From: DATEDA01 sp963827595
Lineage (GTDB): Bacteria; Pseudomonadota; Gammaproteobacteria; Burkholderiales; SG8-39
Direction of reading: 5' to 3'
Length of the DNA stretch: 64,000 nt
Assembly (NCBI GenBank): GCA_963827595.1
Contig: CAWHBT010000009.1
Coordinates: forward strand, 1-64,000
Positions 35,258 through 47,624 of this stretch are shown here, piece after piece. Position numbers and translations under genes: made by a program. The notes under the pieces were generated by a model that had not been told where the DNA came from, ran no database searches, and was given only the letters and a program-made list of their open reading frames with translations. Position 1 is the stretch's first letter. Each line of letters begins with the position of its first letter.

Positions 35258-36553
35258 TCACCGCTTCGCGATCGGAATCACGTCCCGCCGCGCCGCGCCG
35301 GTGTAGAGCTGCCGCGGCCGGCCGATCTTCTGGTCCGGGTCGGCGATCATCTCGGCCCACTGCGCGATCCAGCCGGCGGTGCGCGCGAGCGAGAAGATGC
35401 AGGTGAACATGCTGGTCGGGATGCCGAGCGCGCGCTGGACGATGCCGGAGTAGAAATCGACGTTCGGATAGAGCTTGCGCTCGACGAAGTACTCGTCCTC
35501 GAGCGCGATCTTCTCGAGCTGCATCGCGAGCTTGAAGAGCCGGTCGTCGTGCAGCCCCAGCTCCTCGAGCACCTCGTGGCAGGTCTCGCGCATCAGCTTC
35601 GCCCGCGGATCGTAGTTCTTGTACACCCGGTGGCCGAAGCCCATCAGGCGGAAGCCCGAGTTCTTGTCCTTCGCCTTCTTGATGTACTCGTTGACCCGCG
35701 AGACGTCGTGGATCTCCTCGAGCATGTTGAGGGCCGCCTCGTTGGCACCGCCGTGCGCCGGCCCCCACAGGCAGGCGATCCCGGAGGCGATGCACGCGAA
35801 CGGGTTCGCGCCCGACGAGCCGGCGAGCCGCACCGTCGAGGTCGACGCGTTCTGCTCGTGGTCGGCGTGCAGGATGAAGATGCGGTCGAGCGCCTGGACG
35901 AGCACCGGGTTGGTCACGTACTCCTCGGCCGGCACCCCGAACATCATGCGCATGAAGTTCGCGGTGTACGACAGGTCGTTCCGCGGGTACATGAACGGCT
36001 GGCCCATGGAGTACTTGTACGCCATCGCCACGATCGTCGGCATCTTGGCGATCAGCCGGAACGCGGCGATCTCGCGCTGCTTGGGGTCGTTGATGTCGAG
36101 CGAGTCGTGATAGAAGGCCGAGAGCGCGCCGACGACCCCGACCAGCACCGCCATCGGATGCGAGTCGCGCCGGAAGCCGGAGTAGAGGCGGATGAGCTGC
36201 TCGTGCACCATCGTGTGCCGCGTCACCGTCCAGACGAACTCGTCGCGCTGCTTCCGGTTCGGGAGCTCGCCGTACAGCAGCAGGTAGCAGACCTCGAGGA
36301 AGTCGCAGTGCACCGCGAGCTGCTCGATCGGGTAGCCGCGGTAGAGCAGGACGCCCTGGTCGCCGTCGATGTAGGTGATGGCCGACCGGCAACTCGCGGT
36401 CGACAGGAAGCCCGGGTCGTAGGTGAACATCCCGGTCTTCGCGTAGAGCGCGCGGATGTCCACGACGTCCGGACCGATCGTCCCTCCCAGCGTCGGGAAC
36501 TCGGCGATCTTGCCGTCGCCGTAGTTGAGGATCGCCTTGCCGTTGCTCTCCAT
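35258..36553 (-). CDS. gltA: citrate synthase (type II, hexameric)
   Basis: 431 aa, condensing oxaloacetate and acetyl-CoA. The catalytic residues sit in LHADHEQNASTSTVRLAGSS (His), WGPAHGGANEA (His) and GFGHRVYKNYDPRA, followed by an Asp further on. The N-terminal extension (GKAILNYGDGKIAEFPTLGG) is typical of NADH-sensitive Gram-negative type II enzymes. It lies 29 bp after sdhE. Confidence 0.97.
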   Translation of the reverse strand: MESNGKAILNYGDGKIAEFPTLGGTIGPDVVDIRALYAKTGMFTYDPGFLSTASCRSAITYIDGDQGVLLYRGYPIEQLAVHCDFLEVCYLLLYGELPNRKQRDEFVWTVTRHTMVHEQLIRLYSGFRRDSHPMAVLVGVVGALSAFYHDSLDINDPKQREIAAFRLIAKMPTIVAMAYKYSMGQPFMYPRNDLSYTANFMRMMFGVPAEEYVTNPVLVQALDRIFILHADHEQNASTSTVRLAGSSGANPFACIASGIACLWGPAHGGANEAALNMLEEIHDVSRVNEYIKKAKDKNSGFRLMGFGHRVYKNYDPRAKLMRETCHEVLEELGLHDDRLFKLAMQLEKIALEDEYFVERKLYPNVDFYSGIVQRALGIPTSMFTCIFSLARTAGWIAQWAEMIADPDQKIGRPRQLYTGAARRDVIPIAKR

Positions 36554-36582
36554 CGGTCGCTCCTAGTGACGTTCGCCGCCGG

Positions 36583-36822
36583 TTACGCCGCGCGCAGCAT
36601 CGCGACGATCGCGGCGAGCCGCTCATCCTCGCACTCCAGCCGGCCGCTGACCAGCGCCCACAGGTCGGGGTCCGGCAGCGCGAGCAGCTCGTCCAGCGCC
36701 GCGCGGCCGCCCGCGTCGAGGCTCGCGCCGCACCGGTCGACGAACCGGGCGAGCACGAGATCGTTCTCCAGCAGCCCGCGCCGGCAGCGCCAGCGCAGGC
36801 GGCGCAGTTCGACGTCCTCCAT
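36583..36822 (-). CDS. sdhE: SdhE, FAD assembly factor for succinate dehydrogenase
   Basis: 79 aa helical protein (SdhE/YgfY/SDHAF2 family) that helps attach FAD to SdhA. The diagnostic RWRCRRGLLENDLVLARF contains the conserved Arg-Gly pair followed by acidic residues. It sits between sdhB (25 bp) and gltA, the usual betaproteobacterial position. It is short, but the motif and context make it secure. Confidence 0.93.
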   Translation of the reverse strand: MEDVELRRLRWRCRRGLLENDLVLARFVDRCGASLDAGGRAALDELLALPDPDLWALVSGRLECEDERLAAIVAMLRAA

Positions 36823-36847
36823 GATGACCCCGGCCCGGGCGCGGCGC

Positions 36848-37543
36848 TCAAACGGCGCGCCGGACCATGAGCTCCTTGATCTTGCCGATCGCCTTCGTCG
36901 GGTTGAGCCCCTTCGGGCAGGCGTCGACGCAGTTCATGATGGAGTGGCAGCGGAACAGGCGATACGGATCCTCGAGGTTGTCGAGGCGCTCCGCGGTGGC
37001 CTGGTCCCGGCTGTCGGCGATGAACCGGTACGCCTGCAGGAGGCCGGCCGGGCCGACGAACTTGTCCGGGTTCCACCAGAACGACGGGCACGAGGTCGAG
37101 CAGCACGCGCACAGGATGCACTCGTAGAGCCCGTCGAGCGCTTCACGCTCCGCCGGCGACTGCAGCCGCTCGCGCTCGGGGGGCGGGTCGTTGTTGATCA
37201 GGTACGGCTTGACCGAGTAGTACTGGGCGAAGAACTGGGTCATGTCCACGATCAGGTCGCGGATCACCGGCAGCCCCGGCAGGGGCTTCAGCACGACCGG
37301 CTCGCGGAGCTCGACGAGCTTGGTGATGCACGCGAGCCCGTTCTTGCCGTTGATGGTCATCGCGTCCGAGCCGCACACCCCTTCCCGGCACGAACGGCGA
37401 AAGGCGAACGCGTCGTCCTCCGCCTTCACTTTGACGAGCGCGTCGAGCAGCATGCGGTCGGACGCCTCGAGCCCGATCTCGTAGTCCTTCATGTAGGGCT
37501 TTGCGTCCCGGTCGGGGTCGTAACGGAAGATTCTCAGGTGCAT
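36848..37543 (-). CDS. sdhB: succinate dehydrogenase iron-sulfur subunit
   Basis: 231 aa. The 2Fe-2S site is CREGVCGSDAM...C; the 4Fe-4S and 3Fe-4S clusters are in CILCACCSTSCPSFWW and CHSIMNCVDACPKGLNPTKAI. It carries electrons from SdhA to the membrane quinone site. It is 21 bp downstream of sdhA. Confidence 0.97.
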   Translation of the reverse strand: MHLRIFRYDPDRDAKPYMKDYEIGLEASDRMLLDALVKVKAEDDAFAFRRSCREGVCGSDAMTINGKNGLACITKLVELREPVVLKPLPGLPVIRDLIVDMTQFFAQYYSVKPYLINNDPPPERERLQSPAEREALDGLYECILCACCSTSCPSFWWNPDKFVGPAGLLQAYRFIADSRDQATAERLDNLEDPYRLFRCHSIMNCVDACPKGLNPTKAIGKIKELMVRRAV

Positions 37544-37564
37544 GGTTCGCGCTCCGGAAAACGA

Positions 37565-39352
37565 TCAATACGCCCGCGCCTTCGGCGGAATCGACTCCGC
37601 CGTCAGCGGCTTGAGGTTGACCGGTTTGTATTCCAGCCGGTCGCGCTGCTTGTACCAGAGCGTGTGCTTGAGCCAGTTCTGGTCGTCGCGGCCGTTGGGG
37701 TAGCCGGGGCGGTCGTGGTAGTCGGCGCGGTCGTGCGCCCCGCGGGACTCCTTGCGCGCCTCGGCCGACACGATCGTTGCGCGCGCGGTCTCGATCAGGT
37801 TGTCCAGCTCGAGGGCCTCCACGCGCGCGGTGTTGAACGTCTTGCTCTTGTCGGTGATCGCCGTGCTAGCCACGCGCTCGGCGAGCTGCTTGATGCGCAT
37901 CACCCCCTCGACGAGCAGCTCCGGAAACCGGAATACGCCGCAGTGCGACTGCATCACACGGCGGATCTCGTTCGCCACCTGGTAGATGTTCTCGCCGCTC
38001 TTCTGGCCGTCGAGGCGCGCGAGCCGGGCGAGGGCCCGGTCCGCCGCGTCGGCGGGGAGGTTCTTGTGCTCCGGGTTCTCCCTCAAGAACCGGATCATCG
38101 AGTCGCCGGCAGCCTTGCCGAACACGAGGAGATCGGTGAGCGAGTTCGTGCCGAGGCGGTTCGCCCCGTGCACCGAAGCGCACGCGCACTCGCCCGCGGC
38201 GTAGAAGCCGGGCACGACGGTGTTCGGGCCGTCCGGTCCCGGCACCACGACCTCGGCGAGATAGTTCGTCGGGATGCCGCCCATCTGGTAGTGCGCGGTG
38301 GGAACGACCGGGATCGCGTCCTTGATCGGATCGACGTTCGCGAACTTCTTCGCGATCTCGCGGATTCCAGGGAGGCGCTTCTCGATCACCTCCGGGCCGA
38401 GGTGGTCGAGCTTGAGCAGGAGATAGTCGCCCTCCGGCCCGGCGCCGCGACCTTCCTTGATCTCGGTCGCCATCGCGCGCGAGACGATGTCGCGGCTGGC
38501 GAGGTCTTTCGCGGTCGGGGCGTAACGCTCCATGAAGCGCTCGCCGGTCTTGTTGAGCAGGTAGCCGCCCTCGCCGCGCACGCCCTCGGTGATGAGGATG
38601 CCCGCGCCGCCCACGCCGGTCGGGTGGAACTGGAAGAACTCCATGTCCTCGAGCGGGATCCCGGCGCGCGCCGCCATCCCGAGCCCGTCGCCGGTGTTGA
38701 TGAAAGCGTTGGTGCTCGCGGCGTAGATCCGTCCGGCGCCGCCGGTGGCGAACAGCGTCGCGCGCGCCTGGAGGATATAGACCTCGCCGGTCTCCATCTC
38801 GAGCGCGGTCACGCCGAGGACCTGGCCGGAGGGGTCGCGGATGAGATCGAGCGCCATCCACTCCACCAGGAACTGGGTGTTCGCCCGCACGTTGCGCTGG
38901 TAGAGCGTGTGCAGCATCGCGTGCCCGGTGCGGTCGGCGGCGCAGCACGAGCGCTGGACCGCGGGGCCCACGCCGTAGTTCTGCATGTGCCCCCCGAACG
39001 GACGCTGGTAGATCGTCCCGTTCTCGTTCCGGTCGAACGGCATGCCGAAGTGCTCGAGCTCGTAGACGAGCTTCGGCGCCTCGCGGCACATGAACTCGAT
39101 CGCGTCCTGGTCGCCGAGCCAGTCGGAGCCCTTGACGGTGTCGTACATGTGCCATTCCCAGTAGTCGGGGCCCATGTTGCCGAGCGCCGCACCGACGCCG
39201 CCCTGCGCCGCGACGGTGTGCGAGCGCGTGGGAAACACCTTGGAGAGCACCGCGACCCTGAGGCCCGCCTCGGCGAGCTGCAGCGCGCCGCGCAGGCCGG
39301 CGCCGCCCGCGCCGACAACGACCGCGTCGAATCGCCGCGTGACGGGCGCCAC
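37565..39352 (-). CDS. sdhA: succinate dehydrogenase flavoprotein subunit
   Basis: 595 aa. The N-terminal FAD loop is VVVGAGGAGLRGALQLAEAG; the covalent FAD His is in RSHTVAAQGGV; active-site stretches are FHPTGVGGAGILITEGVRGEGG and, nearer the end, HGANRLGTNSL. It oxidises succinate to fumarate as part of complex II. It lies 3 bp after sdhD. Confidence 0.97.
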   Translation of the reverse strand: MAPVTRRFDAVVVGAGGAGLRGALQLAEAGLRVAVLSKVFPTRSHTVAAQGGVGAALGNMGPDYWEWHMYDTVKGSDWLGDQDAIEFMCREAPKLVYELEHFGMPFDRNENGTIYQRPFGGHMQNYGVGPAVQRSCCAADRTGHAMLHTLYQRNVRANTQFLVEWMALDLIRDPSGQVLGVTALEMETGEVYILQARATLFATGGAGRIYAASTNAFINTGDGLGMAARAGIPLEDMEFFQFHPTGVGGAGILITEGVRGEGGYLLNKTGERFMERYAPTAKDLASRDIVSRAMATEIKEGRGAGPEGDYLLLKLDHLGPEVIEKRLPGIREIAKKFANVDPIKDAIPVVPTAHYQMGGIPTNYLAEVVVPGPDGPNTVVPGFYAAGECACASVHGANRLGTNSLTDLLVFGKAAGDSMIRFLRENPEHKNLPADAADRALARLARLDGQKSGENIYQVANEIRRVMQSHCGVFRFPELLVEGVMRIKQLAERVASTAITDKSKTFNTARVEALELDNLIETARATIVSAEARKESRGAHDRADYHDRPGYPNGRDDQNWLKHTLWYKQRDRLEYKPVNLKPLTAESIPPKARAY

Positions 39353-39355
39353 CGG

Positions 39356-39703
39356 CTACGCCCTCCAGAGAACTTGCGTCGCCCAGCCCGCGTAGCCGAC
39401 GAGTAGGCAGATCACCGCGACGTGGAGCGCGAGCCGCAGCCCGGTCGGCTTGACGTAGTCCATCAGGATGTCCCGCATCCCCACCCAGGCGTGCAGGAGG
39501 ACGCTGGCGACGAAGAGCAGCGTCGCAAGCCGCATCAGGCCGTGCCCGAAGAGCGCTTTCCACGCGGCGTAGTCCGCGGGCCTGGTCGCGGCGAGCACGG
39601 CGACGAGCAGGATCGTGTAGACCGCCATGACGACCGCGGAGATGCGCTGCACGAGCCAGCCGCGCAGCCCGTAGTGCGCACCCACGACGGTCCGCGTCAC
39701 CAT
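39356..39703 (-). CDS. sdhD: succinate dehydrogenase membrane anchor subunit D
   Basis: 115 aa with three transmembrane helices (about 17-38, 52-75 and 87-110). RISAVVMAVYT and LLHAWVGMRDILMDYVKP carry the haem/quinone-site residues, including the His. The ATG at 39703 overlaps the end of sdhC by 7 nt, so the two are coupled; longer starts are unsupported. Confidence 0.93.
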   Translation of the reverse strand: MVTRTVVGAHYGLRGWLVQRISAVVMAVYTILLVAVLAATRPADYAAWKALFGHGLMRLATLLFVASVLLHAWVGMRDILMDYVKPTGLRLALHVAVICLLVGYAGWATQVLWRA

Positions 39704-40089
39704 AGGAGGACCCAGCCGAGGAGCGCGGTCAGCGCAAGGCTCACCGCCAGCACCAGCCCGCTCGTAGCGCGCGCGGTCGCCAGGTCGACCCCCTTGTCGA
39801 GGTCGAGGAAGAGGTAGCGGATCCCGGCGCAGAAGTGGTGCAGGTAAGCCCACAGCAGGACGGCGAGCGCGACCTTCACCGGCGGGTGCGACACGTACTG
39901 GCCCAACCGGGCGTAGCTCTGCTCCGAGGCGAGGCTCATGTCGAGCAGGAAGAGGAACCAGACGAGGCCGAAGAAGAGCAGGCCGCCGCTGATGCGATGA
40001 AGGATCGACACCAGCCCCGGCAGCGGGAGGTTGAGGAGGTTGAGGTTGTACCAGAGCGGACGTTTCTTTTTTAGCGAAGCATCAGGCAT
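39697..40089 (-). CDS. sdhC: succinate dehydrogenase cytochrome b556 subunit
   Basis: 130 aa, three transmembrane helices. ILHRISGGLLFFGLVWFLFLL is the family signature, and YLHHFCAGIRYLFLDLDKG holds the haem-ligating His region. It is the first gene of the sdhCDAB-sdhE-gltA-sucAB-lpd-zapE series. It is divergent from mdh with 283 bp between; a GntR-type regulator often found here in relatives is absent. Confidence 0.95.
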   Translation of the reverse strand: MPDASLKKKRPLWYNLNLLNLPLPGLVSILHRISGGLLFFGLVWFLFLLDMSLASEQSYARLGQYVSHPPVKVALAVLLWAYLHHFCAGIRYLFLDLDKGVDLATARATSGLVLAVSLALTALLGWVLLW

Positions 40090-40145
40090 ATAGGGTGACC
40101 GTGATTCTCCGCTCCGCTCCCCCGCGAATCGCGAATCGCCGGTCG

Positions 40146-40174
40146 ATTATATCAGGGGGCCCGCGCCCATTGTG
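40146..40174 (-). promoter_or_regulatory. candidate sigma-70 promoter for the sdhC operon
   Basis: Reading on the minus strand, a perfect TATAAT lies at 40151-40146, about 57 bp before the sdhC start. The hexamer 17 bp upstream (CACAAT) is a poor -35 and lies inside the inverted repeat at 40168-40186. A strong -10 with an operator over the -35 suits a regulated promoter. Confidence 0.5.
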
Positions 40175-40186
40175 GGGTGCACAATG
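40168..40186. promoter_or_regulatory. inverted-repeat operator candidate in the sdhC-mdh gap
   Basis: A perfect 7-bp inverted repeat, CATTGTG-N5-CACAATG, 19 bp in all. It covers the expected -35 of the sdhC promoter and lies about 73 bp upstream of the predicted mdh -35. The size and symmetry suit a dimeric repressor or activator. The regulator is not encoded in the window so far as I can tell. Confidence 0.5.
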
Positions 40187-40258
40187 AACGGCGACGGGGC
40201 GCTGGAGGATGCGCGCGCCCACCCGCGCCGCGGCGCGCGGGCGGCTCGCCGCGAGCCG

Positions 40259-40288
40259 TTGACACCCCTGAGCGCGCCCGCCTAAACT
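40259..40288 (+). promoter_or_regulatory. candidate sigma-70 promoter for mdh
   Basis: TTGACA (consensus -35) at 40259-40264, an 18-bp spacer, then TAAACT (4 of 6) at 40283-40288, leaving a leader of about 78 nt before the mdh ATG. The leader contains GTTGC...GCAAC dyad sequence and an AATAATGATTG patch. Confidence 0.55.
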
Positions 40289-40372
40289 CCCGTCGTTGCA
40301 GCGCAGCATCGCAACAATAATGATTGTCCGCCGCGCGCGTGGCGCACCCGTTCGACCGCTAGGAGCCCGACG

Positions 40373-41359
40373 ATGGCGAAGCAGCCCGTTCGTGTCGCAG
40401 TGACCGGCGCCGCCGGCCAGATCGGCTACAGCCTGCTCTTCAGGATCGCGGCCGGCGACATGCTCGGGCGCGACCAGCCGGTGATCCTCCAGCTGCTGGA
40501 GATCACGGCGGCGCTGCCCGCGCTGAAGGGCGTGGTCATGGAGCTCGAGGATTGCGCGTTCCCGCTGCTCCACGAGGTCGCGACCACCGACGATCCGAAG
40601 GTCGCGTTCCGCGACGCCGACATCGCGCTGCTCGTCGGCGCGCGCCCGCGCTCGAAGGGCATGGAGCGCAAAGACCTCCTCGAGGCGAACGCCCAGATCT
40701 TTACGGTGCAGGGCCGCGCGCTCGACGCGGTCGCGAGCCGCACCGTGAAGGTGCTGGTCGTCGGCAATCCCGCGAACACCAACGCGCTGATCGCGATGAC
40801 GAGCGCGCGCGGCCTCAAAGCTCAGCAGTTCACCGCGATGATGCGGCTGGACCACAACCGCAGCCTGAGCCAGCTCGCGGCCAAGATCGGCAAGCCGGTC
40901 GCCGCCATCCGCAAGATGGTGGTCTGGGGCAACCACTCGGCGACGCAGTATCCGGACGTCTTCCACGCCGAGATCGACGGCCAGAAGCTGTGGCCGTTGA
41001 TCAACGACCAGGCCTGGCTCGAGAACGCGTTCATCCCGGCGATCCAGAAGCGCGGCGCGGCGATCATCGAGGCCCGCGGGGCGTCGTCCGCGGCGAGCGC
41101 AGCCAACGCCGCGATCGACCACGTGCGGGACTGGGTGCTCGGCACGCGCGATGGCGACTGGGTGTCGATGGGCGTCCCCGCCGACGGCGCCTACGGCATT
41201 GGCGAGGGCGTCGTGTACGGCTACCCCGTCACGTGCCGGAACGGGGAGTACCGGGTCGTCCCGGGACTGCCGATCAGCGAGTTCAGCCGCGCGCGCATGG
41301 ACGGTACGCTGAAGGAACTGCACGAAGAGCGCGACGGGGTGAAGCATCTGCTCGGCTAG
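40373..41359 (+). CDS. mdh: malate dehydrogenase
   Basis: 328 aa NAD-dependent enzyme of the cytoplasmic type found in betaproteobacteria. The N-terminal loop is VTGAAGQIGYSLLFRIA; GARPRSKGMERKDLL carries the substrate Arg residues; the catalytic pair is in LDHNRSLSQLA and WGNHSATQYPD (His). It starts the operon divergent from sdhC and is 6 bp ahead of a CitE-like gene. The start has TAGGAGCCC upstream. Confidence 0.97.
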   Translation: MAKQPVRVAVTGAAGQIGYSLLFRIAAGDMLGRDQPVILQLLEITAALPALKGVVMELEDCAFPLLHEVATTDDPKVAFRDADIALLVGARPRSKGMERKDLLEANAQIFTVQGRALDAVASRTVKVLVVGNPANTNALIAMTSARGLKAQQFTAMMRLDHNRSLSQLAAKIGKPVAAIRKMVVWGNHSATQYPDVFHAEIDGQKLWPLINDQAWLENAFIPAIQKRGAAIIEARGASSAASAANAAIDHVRDWVLGTRDGDWVSMGVPADGAYGIGEGVVYGYPVTCRNGEYRVVPGLPISEFSRARMDGTLKELHEERDGVKHLLG

Positions 41360-41365
41360 CCCCCG

Positions 41366-42244
41366 ATGAAGTACTTCCGCCCCCGCCGGTCGATGCTGTA
41401 CTCGCCGGCGAACAACCTGCGCTTCCTCGAGAAGGCAGCCGGGCTCCACACCGACTGCGTGGTCATGGATCTCGAGGAGACGATCGTCCCCGAAGCCAAG
41501 GAGGCCGCGCGCGCGAACGTCGTCAAGGCGCTGCAGACCTACGACTACGGCCACCGCGAGGTGATCGTGCGGGTCAACCGTCTCGGGTCCCCATGGTTCG
41601 ACGGCGACCTGCGGGCGGTGGCGCGCGCCGGCGCGCACGCGATCCTCTTTCCGCGGATCGAGAGCCGGCAGGAGGTGCTCGACTGCGTCGCCGCGCTCAA
41701 CCGTGCGGGCGGCGATGCCCTGCCGGTGATGCTGATGATCGAGACCCCGTTCGGCGTGCTGCGCGCCGAGGAGATCGCCGGCGCCTCGGACCGCATCGCT
41801 TGTCTCGTCATGGGCACCGCCGACCTCACCAACCACCTGCACGCCCGCCCGCATCCCGAGCGGCTGCATCTCCTCACGAGCCTGTCGCTCGTGATCCTCG
41901 CGGCCCGCGCGCATGGCCGCTCGGTCGTCGACGGCATCCAGTCCAACCTCAAGGACATGCGCACCTTCGAGTACTCCTGCCGGCTCGGCCGCGACCTGGG
42001 CCTCGACGGGAAGACGCTGGTGCATCCGGACCAGCTCGTGTACTGCAACGAGGCGTACACCCCGAAGTCGGCCGAGATCACGCACGCGGTGGAGGTGATC
42101 GCCGCGTTCGAGAAAGCCGCCTCCGAGGGCCGCGGCAACGTCGTGGTGAGCGGGCGGCTCATCGAGCAGATGCACGTCGTCGCCGCACGGCGGATCGTCG
42201 CGCTCGACGAGCGGATCCGCCGGATGCACACCGCCGCGGCCTAG
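41366..42244 (+). CDS. CitE-like CoA-ester lyase (citrate lyase beta / malyl-CoA lyase family)
   Basis: 292 aa TIM-barrel lyase. RRSMLYSPANNLRFLEKA, VVMDLEETIVPEAKEAAR (acidic metal ligand region), IETPFGVLRAEEI and KTLVHPDQLVYCNEAYTP are standard for the family. It lies between mdh and a mesaconyl-CoA-hydratase-like gene. Substrates such as malyl-CoA, beta-methylmalyl-CoA or citramalyl-CoA are therefore more likely than citrate; no citrate lyase alpha or gamma gene is present. The assignment to one substrate is inference. Confidence 0.85.
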   Translation: MKYFRPRRSMLYSPANNLRFLEKAAGLHTDCVVMDLEETIVPEAKEAARANVVKALQTYDYGHREVIVRVNRLGSPWFDGDLRAVARAGAHAILFPRIESRQEVLDCVAALNRAGGDALPVMLMIETPFGVLRAEEIAGASDRIACLVMGTADLTNHLHARPHPERLHLLTSLSLVILAARAHGRSVVDGIQSNLKDMRTFEYSCRLGRDLGLDGKTLVHPDQLVYCNEAYTPKSAEITHAVEVIAAFEKAASEGRGNVVVSGRLIEQMHVVAARRIVALDERIRRMHTAAA

Positions 42245-42248
42245 GGCG

Positions 42249-43306
42249 ATGTCGGCGAAGCCGCGGCCGGGCCGGTTCTTCGAGGACTTTCGGCTCGGCA
42301 GCCGCATCGTCCACCCGACCCCCCGCACGCTCACCGACGGCGACTGCGCGCTCTACATCGCGCTGACCGGCGCGCGCCAGGTCCTGCCCAGCGCCGCGCC
42401 GGTGGCGAAGGCGCTCGGCTATCGCGACCGGCCGATCGACGACCTGCTCGTGTTCCACGTCGCGTTCGGCAAGACCGTTCCCGACATCTCGCTCAACGCG
42501 GTCGCGAACCTCGGTTACGCCGACGTCCGGTTCCTCGCCCCCTGCTACCCCGGCGACACCCTCAGCGCGGAATCCGAGGTGATCGGGCTGCGCGAGAACT
42601 CGAGCCGCCGGTCGGGCATCGTGTACGTCCGCTCGAACGCGTTCAACCAGTCGGGCGAGCTCGTGCTCACGTGGGTGCGCTGGGTCATGGTGAACAAGCG
42701 CTCGGACGAGCCCGGACCGCGGCCGGTGGTGCCGCAGCTGCCGGCGGTCGTGCCGGCGGAGCGCCTCGCCGTCCCGGCGTTCCTCCGCGCCGCGAAGTTC
42801 GACACGACGCTCACCGGGGCGACCGACCTCTGGGACGACTACGAGGTCGGCGAGCGCATCGACCACCCCTCCGGGCTCACGGTCGACGAGTCGGATCACA
42901 CGCTCGCGACCAGGCTCTACCAGAACAACGCCCGGGTGCACTTCGACGAGCTCGCGATGCGGAAGTCGTCGTTCGGGCGGCGGCTCGTCTACGGCGGCCA
43001 CGTCATCTCGGTCTGCCGCGCGCTCGCCTACGACGGGCTCGAGAACGCGCTCGCGATCGCGGCAATCAACGGCGGCAGCCACACCAATCCGACCGTCGCC
43101 GGCGACACGCTCTACGCCGTGAGCGAGGTGCGCGAGAAGTGGCGGCTCCCCGGCCGCGACGATCTCGGCGCGCTGCGCCTGCGCCTCGTCGGGCTCAAGA
43201 ATCTGCCGCCCGCCGAGCTCGGATCCCCGATCGCGCCCGACGGCGCATACCCCCCGAGCATCGTGCTCGACCTCGACTACACCGTGCTGATGCCGAGAAG
43301 GCTGCC

Positions 43307-43310
<4 letters not shown>
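42249..43310 (+). CDS. mesaconyl-CoA hydratase-like double-hotdog (MaoC) protein
   Basis: 353 aa with two MaoC-type hotdog halves. The N-terminus (PGRFFEDFRLGSRIVHPTPRT) and the stretches GKTVPDISLNAVANLGYADVRF, LWDDYEVGERIDH and TRLYQNNARVHF match what I recall of mesaconyl-CoA (2-methylfumaryl-CoA) hydratase. YGGHVISVCRALAYDGL and the C-terminal LDFDYTVLMPRR-type end agree. That enzyme interconverts mesaconyl-CoA and beta-methylmalyl-CoA in the ethylmalonyl-CoA pathway and the 3-hydroxypropionate bicycle. With CitE-like lyases on both sides, glyoxylate plus propionyl-CoA chemistry is plausible. Confidence 0.8.
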
Positions 43311-44299
<989 letters not shown>

Positions 44300-44308
44300 T
44301 CCCGGCGC

Positions 44309-44337
44309 TTGACGGGCCGCGATGCCCGTGTCATAAG
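44309..44337 (+). promoter_or_regulatory. candidate sigma-70 promoter ahead of the small secreted protein
   Basis: TTGACG at 44309-44314, a 17-bp spacer and CATAAG at 44332-44337, 27 bp before the ATG at 44364. This suggests the 127-aa gene can be transcribed apart from the mdh operon. Confidence 0.45.
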
Positions 44338-44363
44338 GGTCTGAATTCATGAAGGAGTCCGCC

Positions 44364-44747
44364 ATGAGACGCCTCGTGTGCCTGGTCGCCGCCGCCGCCG
44401 TTGCCCTGCCCGCGCTCGCCGCCGCCCCCGCCGACGATCTGCTCGGCACTTGGGAGTGCCGCGTCCCGGGCGGCCCGCCGACCAAGACCCCGCCGATCGT
44501 GTGGTTCGGCGCCGCGCAGACGGCCGGCGCGACCGCGGGGACCACCATCGACCTCGACGGGTTCGCCCGTACGGTCTCCGGGATCTCCGAGGTCGTGTCC
44601 GACGCCGGCGGGTGGTGGAAGATCCAGCCGGAGCAGGGCGAGCCGTTCCTCGTCCAGACGCTCCCGTCGCGCGGCAGCACCCCGCAGATGTCGCTCCGCC
44701 GCGGCACCTCGTCCTACAACTGCCTGCGCCTGCCGCGCTACAGCTGA
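44364..44747 (+). CDS. small secreted protein of unknown function
   Basis: 127 aa. The signal peptide (RRLVCLVAAAAVALPALAAAPA) is followed by a domain of about 105 residues with two Cys: GTWECRVPGG near its start and SYNCLRLP at its end, probably a disulfide. I chose the ATG at 44364 over 44349 because AAGGAG lies 5 nt upstream of it and inside the longer form. No family is recognised; it may be a lipocalin-like or beta-rich periplasmic protein. It is separated from acnA by a hairpin. Confidence 0.72.
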   Translation: MRRLVCLVAAAAVALPALAAAPADDLLGTWECRVPGGPPTKTPPIVWFGAAQTAGATAGTTIDLDGFARTVSGISEVVSDAGGWWKIQPEQGEPFLVQTLPSRGSTPQMSLRRGTSSYNCLRLPRYS

Positions 44748-44760
44748 CGCACGCCTGAGG

Positions 44761-44780
44761 GCGCCGCCACCCGGCGGCGC
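44761..44780 (+). terminator. hairpin after the small secreted protein gene
   Basis: A perfect 8-bp stem (GCGCCGCC, ACCC loop, GGCGGCGC) begins 13 bp after the stop codon; no T-run, only TCGCTCTCTC. TAAAAT at 44795-44800, just beyond, is a good -10 for acnA, but no -35 is clear because the stem occupies that position. Confidence 0.45.
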
Positions 44781-44895
44781 TCGCTCTCTCGCCTTAAAAT
44801 AGCCGTTCGCCCCGGCGCACGTTGCCGCGCGCGGCGGCGTCGAGCCGCGTCCCGCACGCACGCACCCGTCCCCCAGACCAATAAGGAAACCATCG

Positions 44896-47607
<2,712 letters not shown>

Positions 47608-47624
47608 TCCCCCGCCTCGCTGCG

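Noticed and set aside
35207..39406. A 1399-codon open frame on the plus strand antisense to gltA, sdhE, sdhB and sdhA
   Set aside because: It is Arg/His/Asp/Val-rich, has no domain or ribosome site, and mirrors the codon bias of conserved genes on the other strand; a GC-rich shadow frame.
41366..42244. Citrate lyase beta subunit (fermentative citrate cleavage)
   Set aside because: No alpha or gamma subunit or CitC/CitG genes nearby; the neighbours fit CoA-ester lyases of another kind.
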